A DNA stretch of 36,565 nt, taken from the NCBI GenBank assembly GCA_022565155.1, contig JADFKB010000015.1, positions 1-36,565 of the forward strand, in the 5' to 3' direction. Shown here one piece after another: positions 17,213 through 26,441 of this stretch (position 1 is its first letter; each line of letters opens with the position of its first letter). The translations under genes and the position numbers were made by a program. This stretch comes from Chloroflexota bacterium (GTDB lineage: Bacteria > Chloroflexota > Dehalococcoidia > DSTF01 > RBG-16-68-14). The notes under the pieces are model-generated. The model saw only the letters and a list, made by a program, of their open reading frames with translations, was not told the DNA's origin and ran no database searches.

Positions 17213-18391
17213 TTAGTCCACGCGTTCAAATATCGTCGCGATGCCCTGGCCGCCGCCGATGCAGAGGCTGACCAGCCCGAAGCGGCCCTTGCTGCGCTCC
17301 AGCTCATACATCAGCTTCACGGTCAGGATCGCCCCCGTCGCACCCACAGGGTGGCCCAGCGCGATCGCCCCGCCGTTCGGGTTCGTCTTCTCCGGGTCGA
17401 GGCCGAGGACCTTGCTGCAGGCAGCCGCCACGGAGGCGAACGCCTCGTTCAGCTCCACCACGTCCATCTGGTCCACTTCCATGCCCGCCTTGTCCATCAC
17501 CTTGCGCACGGCCGGGATCGGGCCCATCCCCATCACCGCCGGCTCTACGCCTGCCTCCGCGCGAGCGACCATCCGCAGCCGCGGCTTGATGCCCAGCTCG
17601 TCGGCCTTCGTCCTACTCATCACCACAACGGCGGCCGCGCCGTCGTTGATGCCGCTGGCGTTGCCGGCGGTCACAACGCCGTCTTCCTTAAAGGCCGGCC
17701 GTAGCTTCGCCATCGACTCCATGTCGGCGTCCGGCCGCGGGTACTCGTCCGTATCGAAGATCTCCGTCTTCCGGCCGACCTTCACCTCCAGCGGCACGAT
17801 CTCGTCCCGGAACCTACCGGCCTCGATCGCGGCGCTGGCTCGTTGCTGGCTGCGCAGCGCCACCTCGTCCTGCTCCTCGCGCGTCACGCCGAACTTCTCC
17901 GCCAGGTTCTCGGCGGTGATACCCATGTGCTCTTTACTGAAGGGATCGCCCAACAGATGCAGAATGCCGTCCTCCAACTGGCCGTGTCCCAGCCGGTAGC
18001 CGGCGCGGGCACTGCGCACGTAGTACGGCATCATCGTCATGTTCTCCGCCCCGCCCGCGACGATGACCGATGCATCTCCCGACTGGATCCAACGAGCGGC
18101 CGTGTTAATCGCCTCCAAACCGCTGCCGCAGATGCGGTTCACTGTGTAAGCCGGCACTTCGATCGGGATGCCGGCCTTGACGGCGGCATAGCGGGAGATA
18201 TAGGCGTCCTCCATCACCTGCCCCACGCAGCCCAGGATCACCTGGTCTACCTGGTCCGGCGCCACACCGGCGCGAGATACGGCCTCCTTGAGCACGGCTG
18301 CGGCTAAGTCCGATGCCGGCATCTGCTGAAACGCGCCGCTGAGCTTGCCGATTGCCGTGCGGCAGCCGCTAACGAGCACAACCTCTTCCAT
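17213..18391 (-). CDS. Thiolase family protein (acetyl-CoA C-acetyltransferase)
   Basis: NRICGSGLEAINTAARWIQSGDASVIVAGGAENMT, NEAFASVAAACSKVLGLDPEKTNPNGGAIALGHPVGATGA, SLCIGGGQGIATIFE. Confidence 0.94.
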   Translation of the reverse strand: MEEVVLVSGCRTAIGKLSGAFQQMPASDLAAAVLKEAVSRAGVAPDQVDQVILGCVGQVMEDAYISRYAAVKAGIPIEVPAYTVNRICGSGLEAINTAARWIQSGDASVIVAGGAENMTMMPYYVRSARAGYRLGHGQLEDGILHLLGDPFSKEHMGITAENLAEKFGVTREEQDEVALRSQQRASAAIEAGRFRDEIVPLEVKVGRKTEIFDTDEYPRPDADMESMAKLRPAFKEDGVVTAGNASGINDGAAAVVVMSRTKADELGIKPRLRMVARAEAGVEPAVMGMGPIPAVRKVMDKAGMEVDQMDVVELNEAFASVAAACSKVLGLDPEKTNPNGGAIALGHPVGATGAILTVKLMYELERSKGRFGLVSLCIGGGQGIATIFERVD

Positions 18392-18499
18392 AGCCCTACC
18401 TCTCTCTGTAGCTACGTGCGATGTCCTTAGACGGGGAACGCAGCCGATTATAGCGGCGGCGTAACTGGGCGGTCAAGCAGCCTTCTGCCCGCTTCCTCA

Positions 18500-19852
18500 T
18501 CACTGAACCGTCCTGTTGTACTCTTGGATGATCTCCGTGGCTTCATCGGCTGCTGCCTGCAATTCGCTCGCCGGGTCGGCATCGCCGGCCAGCACCAGCT
18601 CAAACGCTTTGACCAGTCGATCGCGGACGGCGTTGAGCGGCGCCAGCAGCACCCCCTGCGTCGCCCGATTGTCCGGCGCCGCGCGCAACTGGTCGATCGC
18701 AGTCGTGAACTGCGGGAACTCTGCCCGCGCCTGCGCCGCCGCCGGCAGATCGTAGGCGGAGAGCCGTGTTGGGAAGTAGCCGGTATCGGAATGCCACTGC
18801 GCCTGGCGCTCCGGGCTGGCCGCGAACTTTAGGAACTCCCACGCGCCGAGCTGTTCGTCCTCCGACCGCTCGTTTATCACCCAGAACGCCGCGCCGCCCA
18901 GCGCAATGCCGCCGCCCTCGCCGTCCGGCCCCGGCATCGCCGCGGTGTCGTACTGCAACGGGTCCGCCGCCGCCACTCTGAGGAGCGAGATCGATATCCT
19001 GAGCGCCGCTGTCGAGCCGATCGCCATCGCCGCTTCGCCCGTCGCCAGCTTCAGCATCGCGTCGATGGCATCGCTGGCGGCGTTATAGGCCAGGCCATCC
19101 GCCACCATCTCGTCCCACCACCGGATGATCGCGATCCCCTCCTCGCTATCGAAGACCGCCTCCGTCGCCCGGCCGTCGCGGCCGTTGCCGTTGTTGGCGT
19201 ATAGCGCGCCGCTCTTCGCCAGCAGCTGCTCGAAGAACCAGGCGCTCGTCTGCAGCGAGATGCCGTACTGCGACGCACCGCTATCGACCAGTATCCGCGA
19301 CGCCTCGCGCACCTCTTCCAGCGTACGCGGCGGCTGGTCCGGGTCGAGGCCGGCGCTCTCGAACGCGTGCCGGTCGTAGTAGAGGATAGGGCCGGAAAGG
19401 TTGAACGGCATCGCGTAGAACGTCCCATCGATGGTGTAGTAAGCGAGCGCCTTCGACTCGAAGTCGGACAGGTCGTAGCCCTCGTCGTCAATGAACGCCT
19501 GGATCGGCGTGATGATCCCGCTATCGATCATGATCTGCGTCGAAGCGTCGCTCAACTGAATCACGGCCGGCTTGTTGACGGCGCTGGCCGTATTGATCAG
19601 CTTGTTCAGTGAGTCCGTATAGCCACCCTGGAAGATCAACTCGATCACGTAGACGCTCTGCGACTCGTTGAACTGGTCAGCGATCAACTGCAACGAGCCG
19701 CCGGCCGGGTTCGGCATCGAATGCCAGACGGTCACCGTCACCGGCCCGCTCGGCGTCGGGCGGGCCGTTTTTGTGTCGCCATCGCCGTTGCAGGCCGCCA
19801 GCAACACCAGCGCAAACAACAGCGCCGTTACACCCAACGCGATCTTCACCAT
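18500..19852 (-). CDS. ABC transporter extracellular solute-binding protein (sugar/glycerol-3-phosphate type, family 1)
   Basis: Lipoprotein signal LLFALVLLAACNGDGD; VTVWHSMPNPAGGSLQLIADQFNES; GGAAFWVINERSEDEQLGAWEFLKFAASPERQAQWHSDTGYFPTR. Confidence 0.9.
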   Translation of the reverse strand: MVKIALGVTALLFALVLLAACNGDGDTKTARPTPSGPVTVTVWHSMPNPAGGSLQLIADQFNESQSVYVIELIFQGGYTDSLNKLINTASAVNKPAVIQLSDASTQIMIDSGIITPIQAFIDDEGYDLSDFESKALAYYTIDGTFYAMPFNLSGPILYYDRHAFESAGLDPDQPPRTLEEVREASRILVDSGASQYGISLQTSAWFFEQLLAKSGALYANNGNGRDGRATEAVFDSEEGIAIIRWWDEMVADGLAYNAASDAIDAMLKLATGEAAMAIGSTAALRISISLLRVAAADPLQYDTAAMPGPDGEGGGIALGGAAFWVINERSEDEQLGAWEFLKFAASPERQAQWHSDTGYFPTRLSAYDLPAAAQARAEFPQFTTAIDQLRAAPDNRATQGVLLAPLNAVRDRLVKAFELVLAGDADPASELQAAADEATEIIQEYNRTVQ

Positions 19853-19970
19853 GCCGGCCTCCTTACGCAGACGTTCATGCCTATAGCTGAATTGTAACGC
19901 GCCGGCGGCGGTTGCGCTCCCCTGTCCGCCTTGCCCCCAGCACGCGCCATGCGCTAGGCTGCCCCTCGCT

Positions 19971-21461
19971 ATGGCCGGCCCAAGCTACGACCTGCTCATC
20001 CGCGGCGGCCGCGTCGTCGACGGCACCGGCGCCGCGCCCCGGCAGGCTGACGTCGCCGTCAGCGAGGGTAGGATCGCCGCCGTCGGGCAGATAGAGGGCG
20101 CCGCGCGACGGGAGATCGACGCCTCTGGCCTCGCCGTCGCCCCCGGCTTCATCGATGTCCACTGCCACGACGACATCGCCCTGCTCAACACCCCCATCCT
20201 CGACTTCAAGACGGCGCAAGGCGTGACAACGCTGGTCTGCGGCAACTGCGGCCTGGGCGCCACCCCCGCCAACGAGCAGTTCGAGCAGTTCTACGCCCGC
20301 GGTACGGAAGGCGTCCTCGGCCCGGTGCGCGAGTTCACCTGGCGCTCACACCAGGAGTTCTACGACACCGTCCGCGCCGCCGGGCCCGCCGCCAACGCCG
20401 CCTTCCTCGCCGCCCACGGCACGATCCGCATCGTGGCGATGGGCCTGGAGCGCGGCCCGCCCGACGACACACAGCTCGCGGCGATGAAAGACCACGTTCG
20501 GGAGGCGATGGACGCGGGGGCGTTGGGCCTCTCCACCGGGCTGATCTACCTGCCCGGCGCCTTCTCCCAGACCGAAGAGCTGATCGAGCTGGCGCGCGTC
20601 GTCGCAGAGTACGGCGGCCTCTACGTCAGCCACATCCGCAACGAGGGGGCAGGGCTGCTGGACGCCGTCGGCGAGGCGATCCGCATCGGCGAAGAAGCCG
20701 GCGTGCCCGTGCAGATCTCCCACCACAAGGCCAGCGGCCGCGCCAACTTCGGCCTCACCGCGCAGTCGCTGCCGCTCATCGACGAGGCGCGGGCGCGCGG
20801 CGTCGAGGTAACGATGGACGTCTATCCCTACACCGCCGCCAGCACCGCGCTCGTCGCGATCGCGCGCGGCGGCCGCCTCGCTGCGGAGATGGACCCGCAC
20901 GACGTACTCGTCGCTTCTGTCAAACACCAACACGAGTACGAAGGCAAGCGCCTGGACGAGATCGCGGCGATGATGGACCTGCCGGTGGAGGACGCCACGC
21001 GGCGCCTGCTGCGGGAAGAGGAGAACGCCGTCGTCGCCGTCATGTTCGTCATGGACGAGGGCGATGTTCAGCGCGTCCTTCAACACCCGCACTGCATGAT
21101 CGGCTCCGACGGCCTGCCATCGCCGACAGGGAAGCCGCACCCGCGACTCTACGGCACGTTCCCGCGCGTACTGGGCCGCTACGTCCGCGACGAGGGGCTG
21201 CTATCGCTGGAAGAGGGCGTGCGGCGCATGACCTCGCTGCCGGCGCAGACGTTCGGCCTGGCCGAGCGCGGGGAAGTGCGCGAAGGCTACTGGGCCGACC
21301 TGGTGGTCTTCGATCCGGACGCGATCGCCGATACCGGCACCTACGAAGACCCGCGCCAGTACCCGCTCGGCATCTCCCACGTGCTCGTTAACGGACAGCT
21401 CGTCGTGGAGGACGCCAAGCCGAAGCACGTCCCGGCTGGACAAGTCCTGGCGCGCGCCTAG
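19971..21461 (+). CDS. Amidohydrolase, N-acyl-D-amino-acid deacylase family
   Basis: DLLIRGGRVVDGTGAAPRQADVAVSEGRIAAVG, APGFIDVHCHDD, GNCGLG, GALGLSTGLIYLPG, VSHIRNEG, SHHKASGRANFG, MIGSDGLPS. Confidence 0.92.
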   Translation: MAGPSYDLLIRGGRVVDGTGAAPRQADVAVSEGRIAAVGQIEGAARREIDASGLAVAPGFIDVHCHDDIALLNTPILDFKTAQGVTTLVCGNCGLGATPANEQFEQFYARGTEGVLGPVREFTWRSHQEFYDTVRAAGPAANAAFLAAHGTIRIVAMGLERGPPDDTQLAAMKDHVREAMDAGALGLSTGLIYLPGAFSQTEELIELARVVAEYGGLYVSHIRNEGAGLLDAVGEAIRIGEEAGVPVQISHHKASGRANFGLTAQSLPLIDEARARGVEVTMDVYPYTAASTALVAIARGGRLAAEMDPHDVLVASVKHQHEYEGKRLDEIAAMMDLPVEDATRRLLREEENAVVAVMFVMDEGDVQRVLQHPHCMIGSDGLPSPTGKPHPRLYGTFPRVLGRYVRDEGLLSLEEGVRRMTSLPAQTFGLAERGEVREGYWADLVVFDPDAIADTGTYEDPRQYPLGISHVLVNGQLVVEDAKPKHVPAGQVLARA

Positions 21462-21471
21462 CCCCACCCGG

Positions 21472-21645
21472 CTAGCAAGTCACACGCAAGATGCAATCGG
21501 TGGCGGAACCGAACGCGCCCGCGAGCGCGGTGCGCATGATGATCACGGCTGAAATCACCACGCCAACCGCCACACGCGTAAGGATGAGGCTATATTCGGT
21601 TTGCGTCTGGCCGCTCTGTCTCCAGATCAGGCCGCAATTGGCCAC
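21472..21645 (-). pseudogene. Possible Flp/class III pilin-like short ORF or relic
   Basis: Minus-strand translation from GTG (complement 21645) to TAG: VANCGLIWRQSGQTQTEYSLILTRVAVGVVISAVIIMRTALAGAFGSATDCILRVTC; G-QTQTEY matches the Flp prepilin G/XXXXEY motif followed by a hydrophobic helix. No ATG; charged residues interrupt the hydrophobic stretch. Confidence 0.4.
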
Positions 21646-21722
21646 GGCTGTCCGTCCGTAGCCGAGCGTGTGCCATCACATAAGCAGATGTCGTCATAGT
21701 CGCGGGTATTCTGGAATACGCG

Positions 21723-22091
21723 CTAGTCGAGGCCTAGCCGCTCCAGCTCATCGTCGTCGATGCCGAAGTGGTGAGCCAGTTCGTGCAGCACAGTGTCCCG
21801 CACCTCCTCAACAAGCTCCGCCTCGCTCGAACACTCGCGCTGTATGGGCTCTTGAAAGATCGTGATGCGGTCGGGCAGCACCATCCCGTAGCCACTGTCC
21901 CGTTCTGTCTGTGGCACACCCTCATAGAGGCCCAGCAGCGTCTCTTCCGGGCCCAGGCCAGCCTCCCGCCGGTGGCGCGCCGTCGGCCGCCGTTCGATCA
22001 GGATGTCGATGTTATCGAGCCAGTCGCTATAGGGGGGCGGGATCTCATTCAGCGCCCGCCGCACCAGCTTCTGAAACCGGCCGCGCTGCAT
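21723..22091 (-). CDS. Metallopeptidase family protein (minimal MMP-like/zincin)
   Basis: VRDTVLHELAHHFGIDDDELERLG (HExxHxxGxxD); RITIFQEPIQREC...EELVEEVRDTVLHE. Confidence 0.85.
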   Translation of the reverse strand: MQRGRFQKLVRRALNEIPPPYSDWLDNIDILIERRPTARHRREAGLGPEETLLGLYEGVPQTERDSGYGMVLPDRITIFQEPIQRECSSEAELVEEVRDTVLHELAHHFGIDDDELERLGLD

Positions 22092-22100
22092 GGCCGGCGC

Positions 22101-22532
22101 TTACCTCTCCCAGAGCGCCTGGAACCCTTTGCCGGTGAGGGCGTTGTGCAGCTCCCGCCGCTCGGAGGCGCGCAACTCCTCCAGCACGCCTTGGCACTCC
22201 TCGGCCGCCTCGTGGAAGCCGGCGTCTTCGATGCGCTGGACGATCGCTCCCCAGATACCCCGGTTCACCATGCTCTCCACCGACTTAGGCCACCAGATGG
22301 CGCTGATCTTCTCTGGCAGGCGAAAGCGCGGGCGCAGCTTCTTCAGGCTGCGAAAGCGGTCCTCCACGCTGGTCGCGCGCGGCACCAGCTTCACCAGCGG
22401 CGGGTCGACCTCCGACGCGCGATTATCGATCAGCAGCCGCTCGCCGATGATGACGAACCGAAACGTGACGACTTCGGCTTCATTGATCGTCCGTTTGATC
22501 TCTTCGTCGTCGAGTAAGAAGTCGTTATCCAT
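22101..22532 (-). CDS. Hypothetical protein, 143 aa
   Basis: Intact ORF on the same strand as, and 9 bp upstream of, the metallopeptidase gene; no family recognised. Confidence 0.6.
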   Translation of the reverse strand: MDNDFLLDDEEIKRTINEAEVVTFRFVIIGERLLIDNRASEVDPPLVKLVPRATSVEDRFRSLKKLRPRFRLPEKISAIWWPKSVESMVNRGIWGAIVQRIEDAGFHEAAEECQGVLEELRASERRELHNALTGKGFQALWER

Positions 22533-22620
22533 AGAGGATCCAGCCTGAGCGCTGCTGCCACCATTCTAACACCAGCTACAAGGCCCAACAAGCGAGGCAG
22601 TCCTGTAACACACGTACACG

Positions 22621-22764
22621 ATGCCCGTCCGCGCCATCCTCTTCGACCTCGGCGACACGCTCATCTTCCAGCAGCGCCAGCCTAACGAAGACGAGCTATA
22701 CGCCGCACCCCGACGAGAACGCCGGCCACTACTAGCGCCCGTGCGCGCCCGTTCGGTAGCATGA
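22621..22764 (+). pseudogene. Truncated HAD-family N-terminus (47 codons)
   Basis: MPVRAILFDLGDTLIFQQRQPNEDELYAAPRRERRPLLAPVRARSVA*: HAD motif I followed by non-homologous tail; lies immediately upstream of a full-length HAD gene beginning MSVRAVLFDLGNTL. Confidence 0.55.
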
Positions 22765-22771
22765 GGGCGCT

Positions 22772-23539
22772 ATGTCCGTTCGAGCCGTCCTCTTCGACTT
22801 AGGCAACACGCTCTGGCACATTCCGGAGCGGCCACCCGTCAACGACATCCGCCGGGAGACAGTCAAGCGCATCTTCGGCGTTCTGCGCGACTGGAACGTC
22901 GAACCGGTCGACGAGCTGCGCTTCCTCGGCCGCGACATAAGACTGGCGATGGGCGAAGCCGACCGCGCGGCGTATGAGAGCGACTGCGTCAGCCCCCACT
23001 TTCCAACGGTTGTCCAGGGGGTCCTCAGCACGAAGGGGCTGGAGACCTCTCTGGAGCAGAGCGAGCAGCTCTGGGACGCCTGGAACCTAGAGGGCGCCTT
23101 CTTCGGCCGGCGGCTCTTCGACGACACCATGCACACGCTTCGCGGCCTGCGTGGCATGGGCCTGCGCCTCGGCTGCGTCACGAACCGGCCGTTCGCCGGC
23201 CCCTCGTTCGTGGCGGAGGTAGCCGATCACGGCCTCGCCGATCTCTTCGACGTGATGTCGGTCTCCTGCAACATCGGCTACATGAAGCCGCACCCGAAGA
23301 TCTACCAGCACGCGCTGGAAACCCTCGATATCGCACCGGAGGAGACAGTAATGGTCGGCGATTCGCTGCGGGCGGACATCGAAGGCGCGCAGGCGCTCGG
23401 CATGACGGCCGTCTGGCGAAAGCATCACGCGCTCAAAGAGAACATCGACCACGTGGAGCCCGACTTCACGATCAACGAACTAGGCGAGTTGCTCACACTC
23501 CCCTGCTTCCATAAGAACGGTCAAGCAGCCGCAGGCTAG
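22772..23539 (+). CDS. HAD family hydrolase
   Basis: VRAVLFDLGNTLWH, GCVTNRPF, KPHPKIYQHALETLDIAPEETVMVGDSLRADIEGAQALGMTAVW. Confidence 0.92.
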   Translation: MSVRAVLFDLGNTLWHIPERPPVNDIRRETVKRIFGVLRDWNVEPVDELRFLGRDIRLAMGEADRAAYESDCVSPHFPTVVQGVLSTKGLETSLEQSEQLWDAWNLEGAFFGRRLFDDTMHTLRGLRGMGLRLGCVTNRPFAGPSFVAEVADHGLADLFDVMSVSCNIGYMKPHPKIYQHALETLDIAPEETVMVGDSLRADIEGAQALGMTAVWRKHHALKENIDHVEPDFTINELGELLTLPCFHKNGQAAAG

Positions 23540-23544
23540 CCGCC

Positions 23545-24285
23545 ATGCCAATCGATAACGAGTGGTACCACGAACTCGGAGACGCCTGGTGGGACCCCGA
23601 AGGCGTCATCGCGCCGCTGCACGAGATCAACCCCACCCGCGTCGCCTATTTCTGCGACGTGCTCGGCGACCTTGCCGGTAAGCGCATCCTGGAGCTCGGC
23701 TGCGGCGGCGGGCTCATGGCGGAAGAGTACGCCCGTAGAGGCGCGACTGTCACCGGCATCGACCGCTCCGTACCCTCCCTTCGGGTGGCGCGCTCGCACG
23801 CCAGCGAAGGCGGCCTCTCGATTCGCTACGCCGGCTCCGTGGCGGAACGGCTGCCCTTCCCGGACGCCGCGTTCGATGCCGTCGTCTCCGCCGACGTCCT
23901 CGAGCACGTCGAGAGCGTCGAGCAGGTGATCGCAGAGGTGGCGCGCGTGCTGCGGCCGGACGGCCGCTTCGTCTACGACACGGTTAACCGCACCTGGAAG
24001 TCGCGCCTGCTGCTCGTGTGGCTACCGGAGCGCGTCTTCAAGATCGCGCCGCAGCACACCCACGACTACCAGCGCTTCATCAAGCCCGGCGAGTTGCACA
24101 GCATACTCGCCACGCACGGCCTGACAAACTGCGAAACGCGCGGCCTGGCGCTGAAGCGCAACCCTGTCGCCGCCGGCATATCCTACGCGCGGACGCGGCG
24201 CTTGGGCGGCTTCGTCCTCGGCGATGACACCGCCATGTCCTACGTCGGCTACGCCGTCAAGTCACCGATCCCGGCCGGAGCGTAA
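23545..24285 (+). CDS. Class I SAM-dependent methyltransferase (UbiG-like)
   Basis: KRILELGCGGGLMAEEYARRGATVTGIDRSVPSLRVAR...LPFPDAAFDAVVSADVLEHVESVEQVIAEVARVLRPDGRFVYDTVNRT. Confidence 0.9.
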   Translation: MPIDNEWYHELGDAWWDPEGVIAPLHEINPTRVAYFCDVLGDLAGKRILELGCGGGLMAEEYARRGATVTGIDRSVPSLRVARSHASEGGLSIRYAGSVAERLPFPDAAFDAVVSADVLEHVESVEQVIAEVARVLRPDGRFVYDTVNRTWKSRLLLVWLPERVFKIAPQHTHDYQRFIKPGELHSILATHGLTNCETRGLALKRNPVAAGISYARTRRLGGFVLGDDTAMSYVGYAVKSPIPAGA

Positions 24286-24288
24286 GCG

Positions 24289-25710
24289 ATGCCGCCTCGA
24301 AAGAAGTCGCGCCAAAAGAAAGCGAATACGACACCGGCTAAGACGTGGGGCGGCCGATTCAGCCAGTCCAGCCACCCGCTCGCCGACGCCTACACCGTCT
24401 CGGTCGATATCGACCGCCGGCTCTGGCGCGAGGAGATCGCGGCGTCGATCGCGCACGCGCGCATGCTCGGCCGCCAGCGCATCATCCCGCGCGCCGACGC
24501 CAGCCGCATCGTGCGCGGCCTGCGCGAGATCGGCCGCGAGATCGAGGCCGGCCGCTTCCGCTGGCGCGAGGAGCTGGAGGACATCCACACCAACGTCGAG
24601 GCGCGGCTGCGACAGAAGATCGGTGCGGCGGCCGACCGGCTGCACACCGCCCGCTCGCGTAACGACCAAGTCGCCACCGACCTCCGGCTCTACGCCAAGG
24701 CCGCCTGCGACCGGACAGCCGACGCAATACGCGCGTTCCAGCTCGCCTTGCTCGGCCTGGCGGAAGCGAACAGCACGGTCGCCATGCCCGGTTACACCCA
24801 TCTGCAGCGCGCCCAACCTGTGCTCCTGGCACACCACCTGCTCGCCTACATCGAGATGCTGGAGCGCGACATCGAGCGCTTCGCCCAGGCCCGCCACCGG
24901 GCCGACGCCCTCCCGCTCGGCAGCGGCGCCCTCGCCGGCGTCCCCTACCCGATCGACCGCGCCAGCGTCGCGAAAGAGCTCGGCTTCAGCCGCCTCTGCG
25001 AGAACAGCCTGGACGCCGTCGCCGACCGCGACTTCGTAGTCGACTACGCCGCCGCCGCCGCGCTCTGCATGACGCACATCTCGCGGCTCGCCGAAGAGAT
25101 CGTCCTCTGGTCCAGCGCCGAGTTCGGCTTCCTCCGGCTGCCGGACGCCTTCTCCACCGGCTCCAGCATCATGCCCCAGAAGCGCAACCCGGACATCGCG
25201 GAGCTGGCGCGCGCCCGCACGGCCCGCGTCCAGGGCGAGCTCGTCACGCTGCTATCGATGCTCAAGGGGCTGCCGCTCGCCTACAACCGCGACCTGCAGG
25301 AGGACAAGCGCGCCTTCTTCAGCGCCGAAGACACCCTGCTGGAAACGCTCGCCGTCTTCGCCGCCATGACGCCCGAGCTGCAGTTCGACGCCGAACGCGG
25401 CCGCAAAGCCGCCACCGCCAACTATGCCCTGGCGACAGACTACGCCGACCTGCTGGTGCGGCAAGGCCTGCCATTCCGCCAGGCCCACGAAGTGATCGGC
25501 AGGCTGGTGCGTTACGCCGAGAAGAAAGGCAAGCCGTTCGACGCGCTGACGCCGGCCGAGTTCCGGCGCTTCTCGCCGCTCTTCCCGGAGGACGCCGCGA
25601 ACCTCGGCCTCGACGCAGCGCTGCGCGCCAGGAGCGCGCCGGGCGGTACCGCCCCGCGCCGCGTAGCGGCGGCGCTGCGCCGCTGGCGCCGGAAGCTGGA
25701 AGACGCCTAG
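24289..25710 (+). CDS. argH: Argininosuccinate lyase
   Basis: WGGRFSQSSHPLADAYTVSVDIDRRLW, LHTARSRNDQVATDLRLY, PGYTHLQRAQPVLLAHHLLAY, GSSIMPQKRNPDIAEL. Confidence 0.96.
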   Translation: MPPRKKSRQKKANTTPAKTWGGRFSQSSHPLADAYTVSVDIDRRLWREEIAASIAHARMLGRQRIIPRADASRIVRGLREIGREIEAGRFRWREELEDIHTNVEARLRQKIGAAADRLHTARSRNDQVATDLRLYAKAACDRTADAIRAFQLALLGLAEANSTVAMPGYTHLQRAQPVLLAHHLLAYIEMLERDIERFAQARHRADALPLGSGALAGVPYPIDRASVAKELGFSRLCENSLDAVADRDFVVDYAAAAALCMTHISRLAEEIVLWSSAEFGFLRLPDAFSTGSSIMPQKRNPDIAELARARTARVQGELVTLLSMLKGLPLAYNRDLQEDKRAFFSAEDTLLETLAVFAAMTPELQFDAERGRKAATANYALATDYADLLVRQGLPFRQAHEVIGRLVRYAEKKGKPFDALTPAEFRRFSPLFPEDAANLGLDAALRARSAPGGTAPRRVAAALRRWRRKLEDA

Positions 25711-25712
25711 CC

Positions 25713-26429
25713 TTGACCACCAAGATCGCGCCGTCCTTCCTCACCGCCGACCTCGCGCGCCTGGCCGACGAGGTACGCGCCGTCGAGCAGGCAGGCGCCG
25801 ACTACCTCCACCTCGACGTCATGGACGGCCACTTCGTCCCGCCTATTTCATTTGGTCCTATCGTTGTCGAGGCGATACGCCGCGTCACCACCCTGCCGCT
25901 CGACATCCACCTCATGATCGAGCAGCCAGAACGCCAGCTCGAAGCGTTCGCCCAGGCCGCCGGCGCGAAACCTGCCGAAGGCGGCCCGGCCGCTAATACC
26001 GACACCATCCTCACCGTCCACGTCGAAGCCTGCCCAGACCTGCCGGCCGTCGTTCAGCAGATCAAGGCGCTCGGCTGCCGCGCCGGCGTCGGCCTCAGCC
26101 CCAACACGCCGATCTCCGCGATCGAGAGCGTCCTCGATGCAGCCGGCCAGGTGCTCGTCATGGGCGTGCAGCCCGGCTGGGGCGGCCAGGCGCTCATCCC
26201 CGCCACGCTGCCCAAGCTCCGCGACCTGCGCGCGCTCCTGAGCGAACGCGGTCTGGCGACCGATATCGAGATCGACGGCGGCGTCAAAGTCGACAACGCC
26301 GCTTCCTGCGCCCAGGCCGGCGCCAGCGTCCTCGTCGCCGGCTCCGTCATCTTCAACGACGCCGCGTCCGTCGCCGACAATATGGCCGCTCTTCGCAACG
26401 CGCTAGCGGCAGCGCACGCGAACCCTTAA
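25713..26429 (+). CDS. rpe: Ribulose-phosphate 3-epimerase
   Basis: IAPSFLTADLARLADEV..VEQAGADYLHLDVMDGHFVPPISFGPIVVEAIR, DIHLMIEQPE, VHVEAC, VLVMGVQPGWGGQ, EIDGGV, VAGSVIF. TTG start; carries a short loop insertion. Confidence 0.94.
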   Translation: MTTKIAPSFLTADLARLADEVRAVEQAGADYLHLDVMDGHFVPPISFGPIVVEAIRRVTTLPLDIHLMIEQPERQLEAFAQAAGAKPAEGGPAANTDTILTVHVEACPDLPAVVQQIKALGCRAGVGLSPNTPISAIESVLDAAGQVLVMGVQPGWGGQALIPATLPKLRDLRALLSERGLATDIEIDGGVKVDNAASCAQAGASVLVAGSVIFNDAASVADNMAALRNALAAAHANP

Positions 26430-26441
26430 CCGCGCCACGTT

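Noticed and set aside
24289-25710. argH as part of an arginine operon
   Set aside because: No other arg genes in the window; neighbours are a methyltransferase and rpe, so an operon with related function is not supported.
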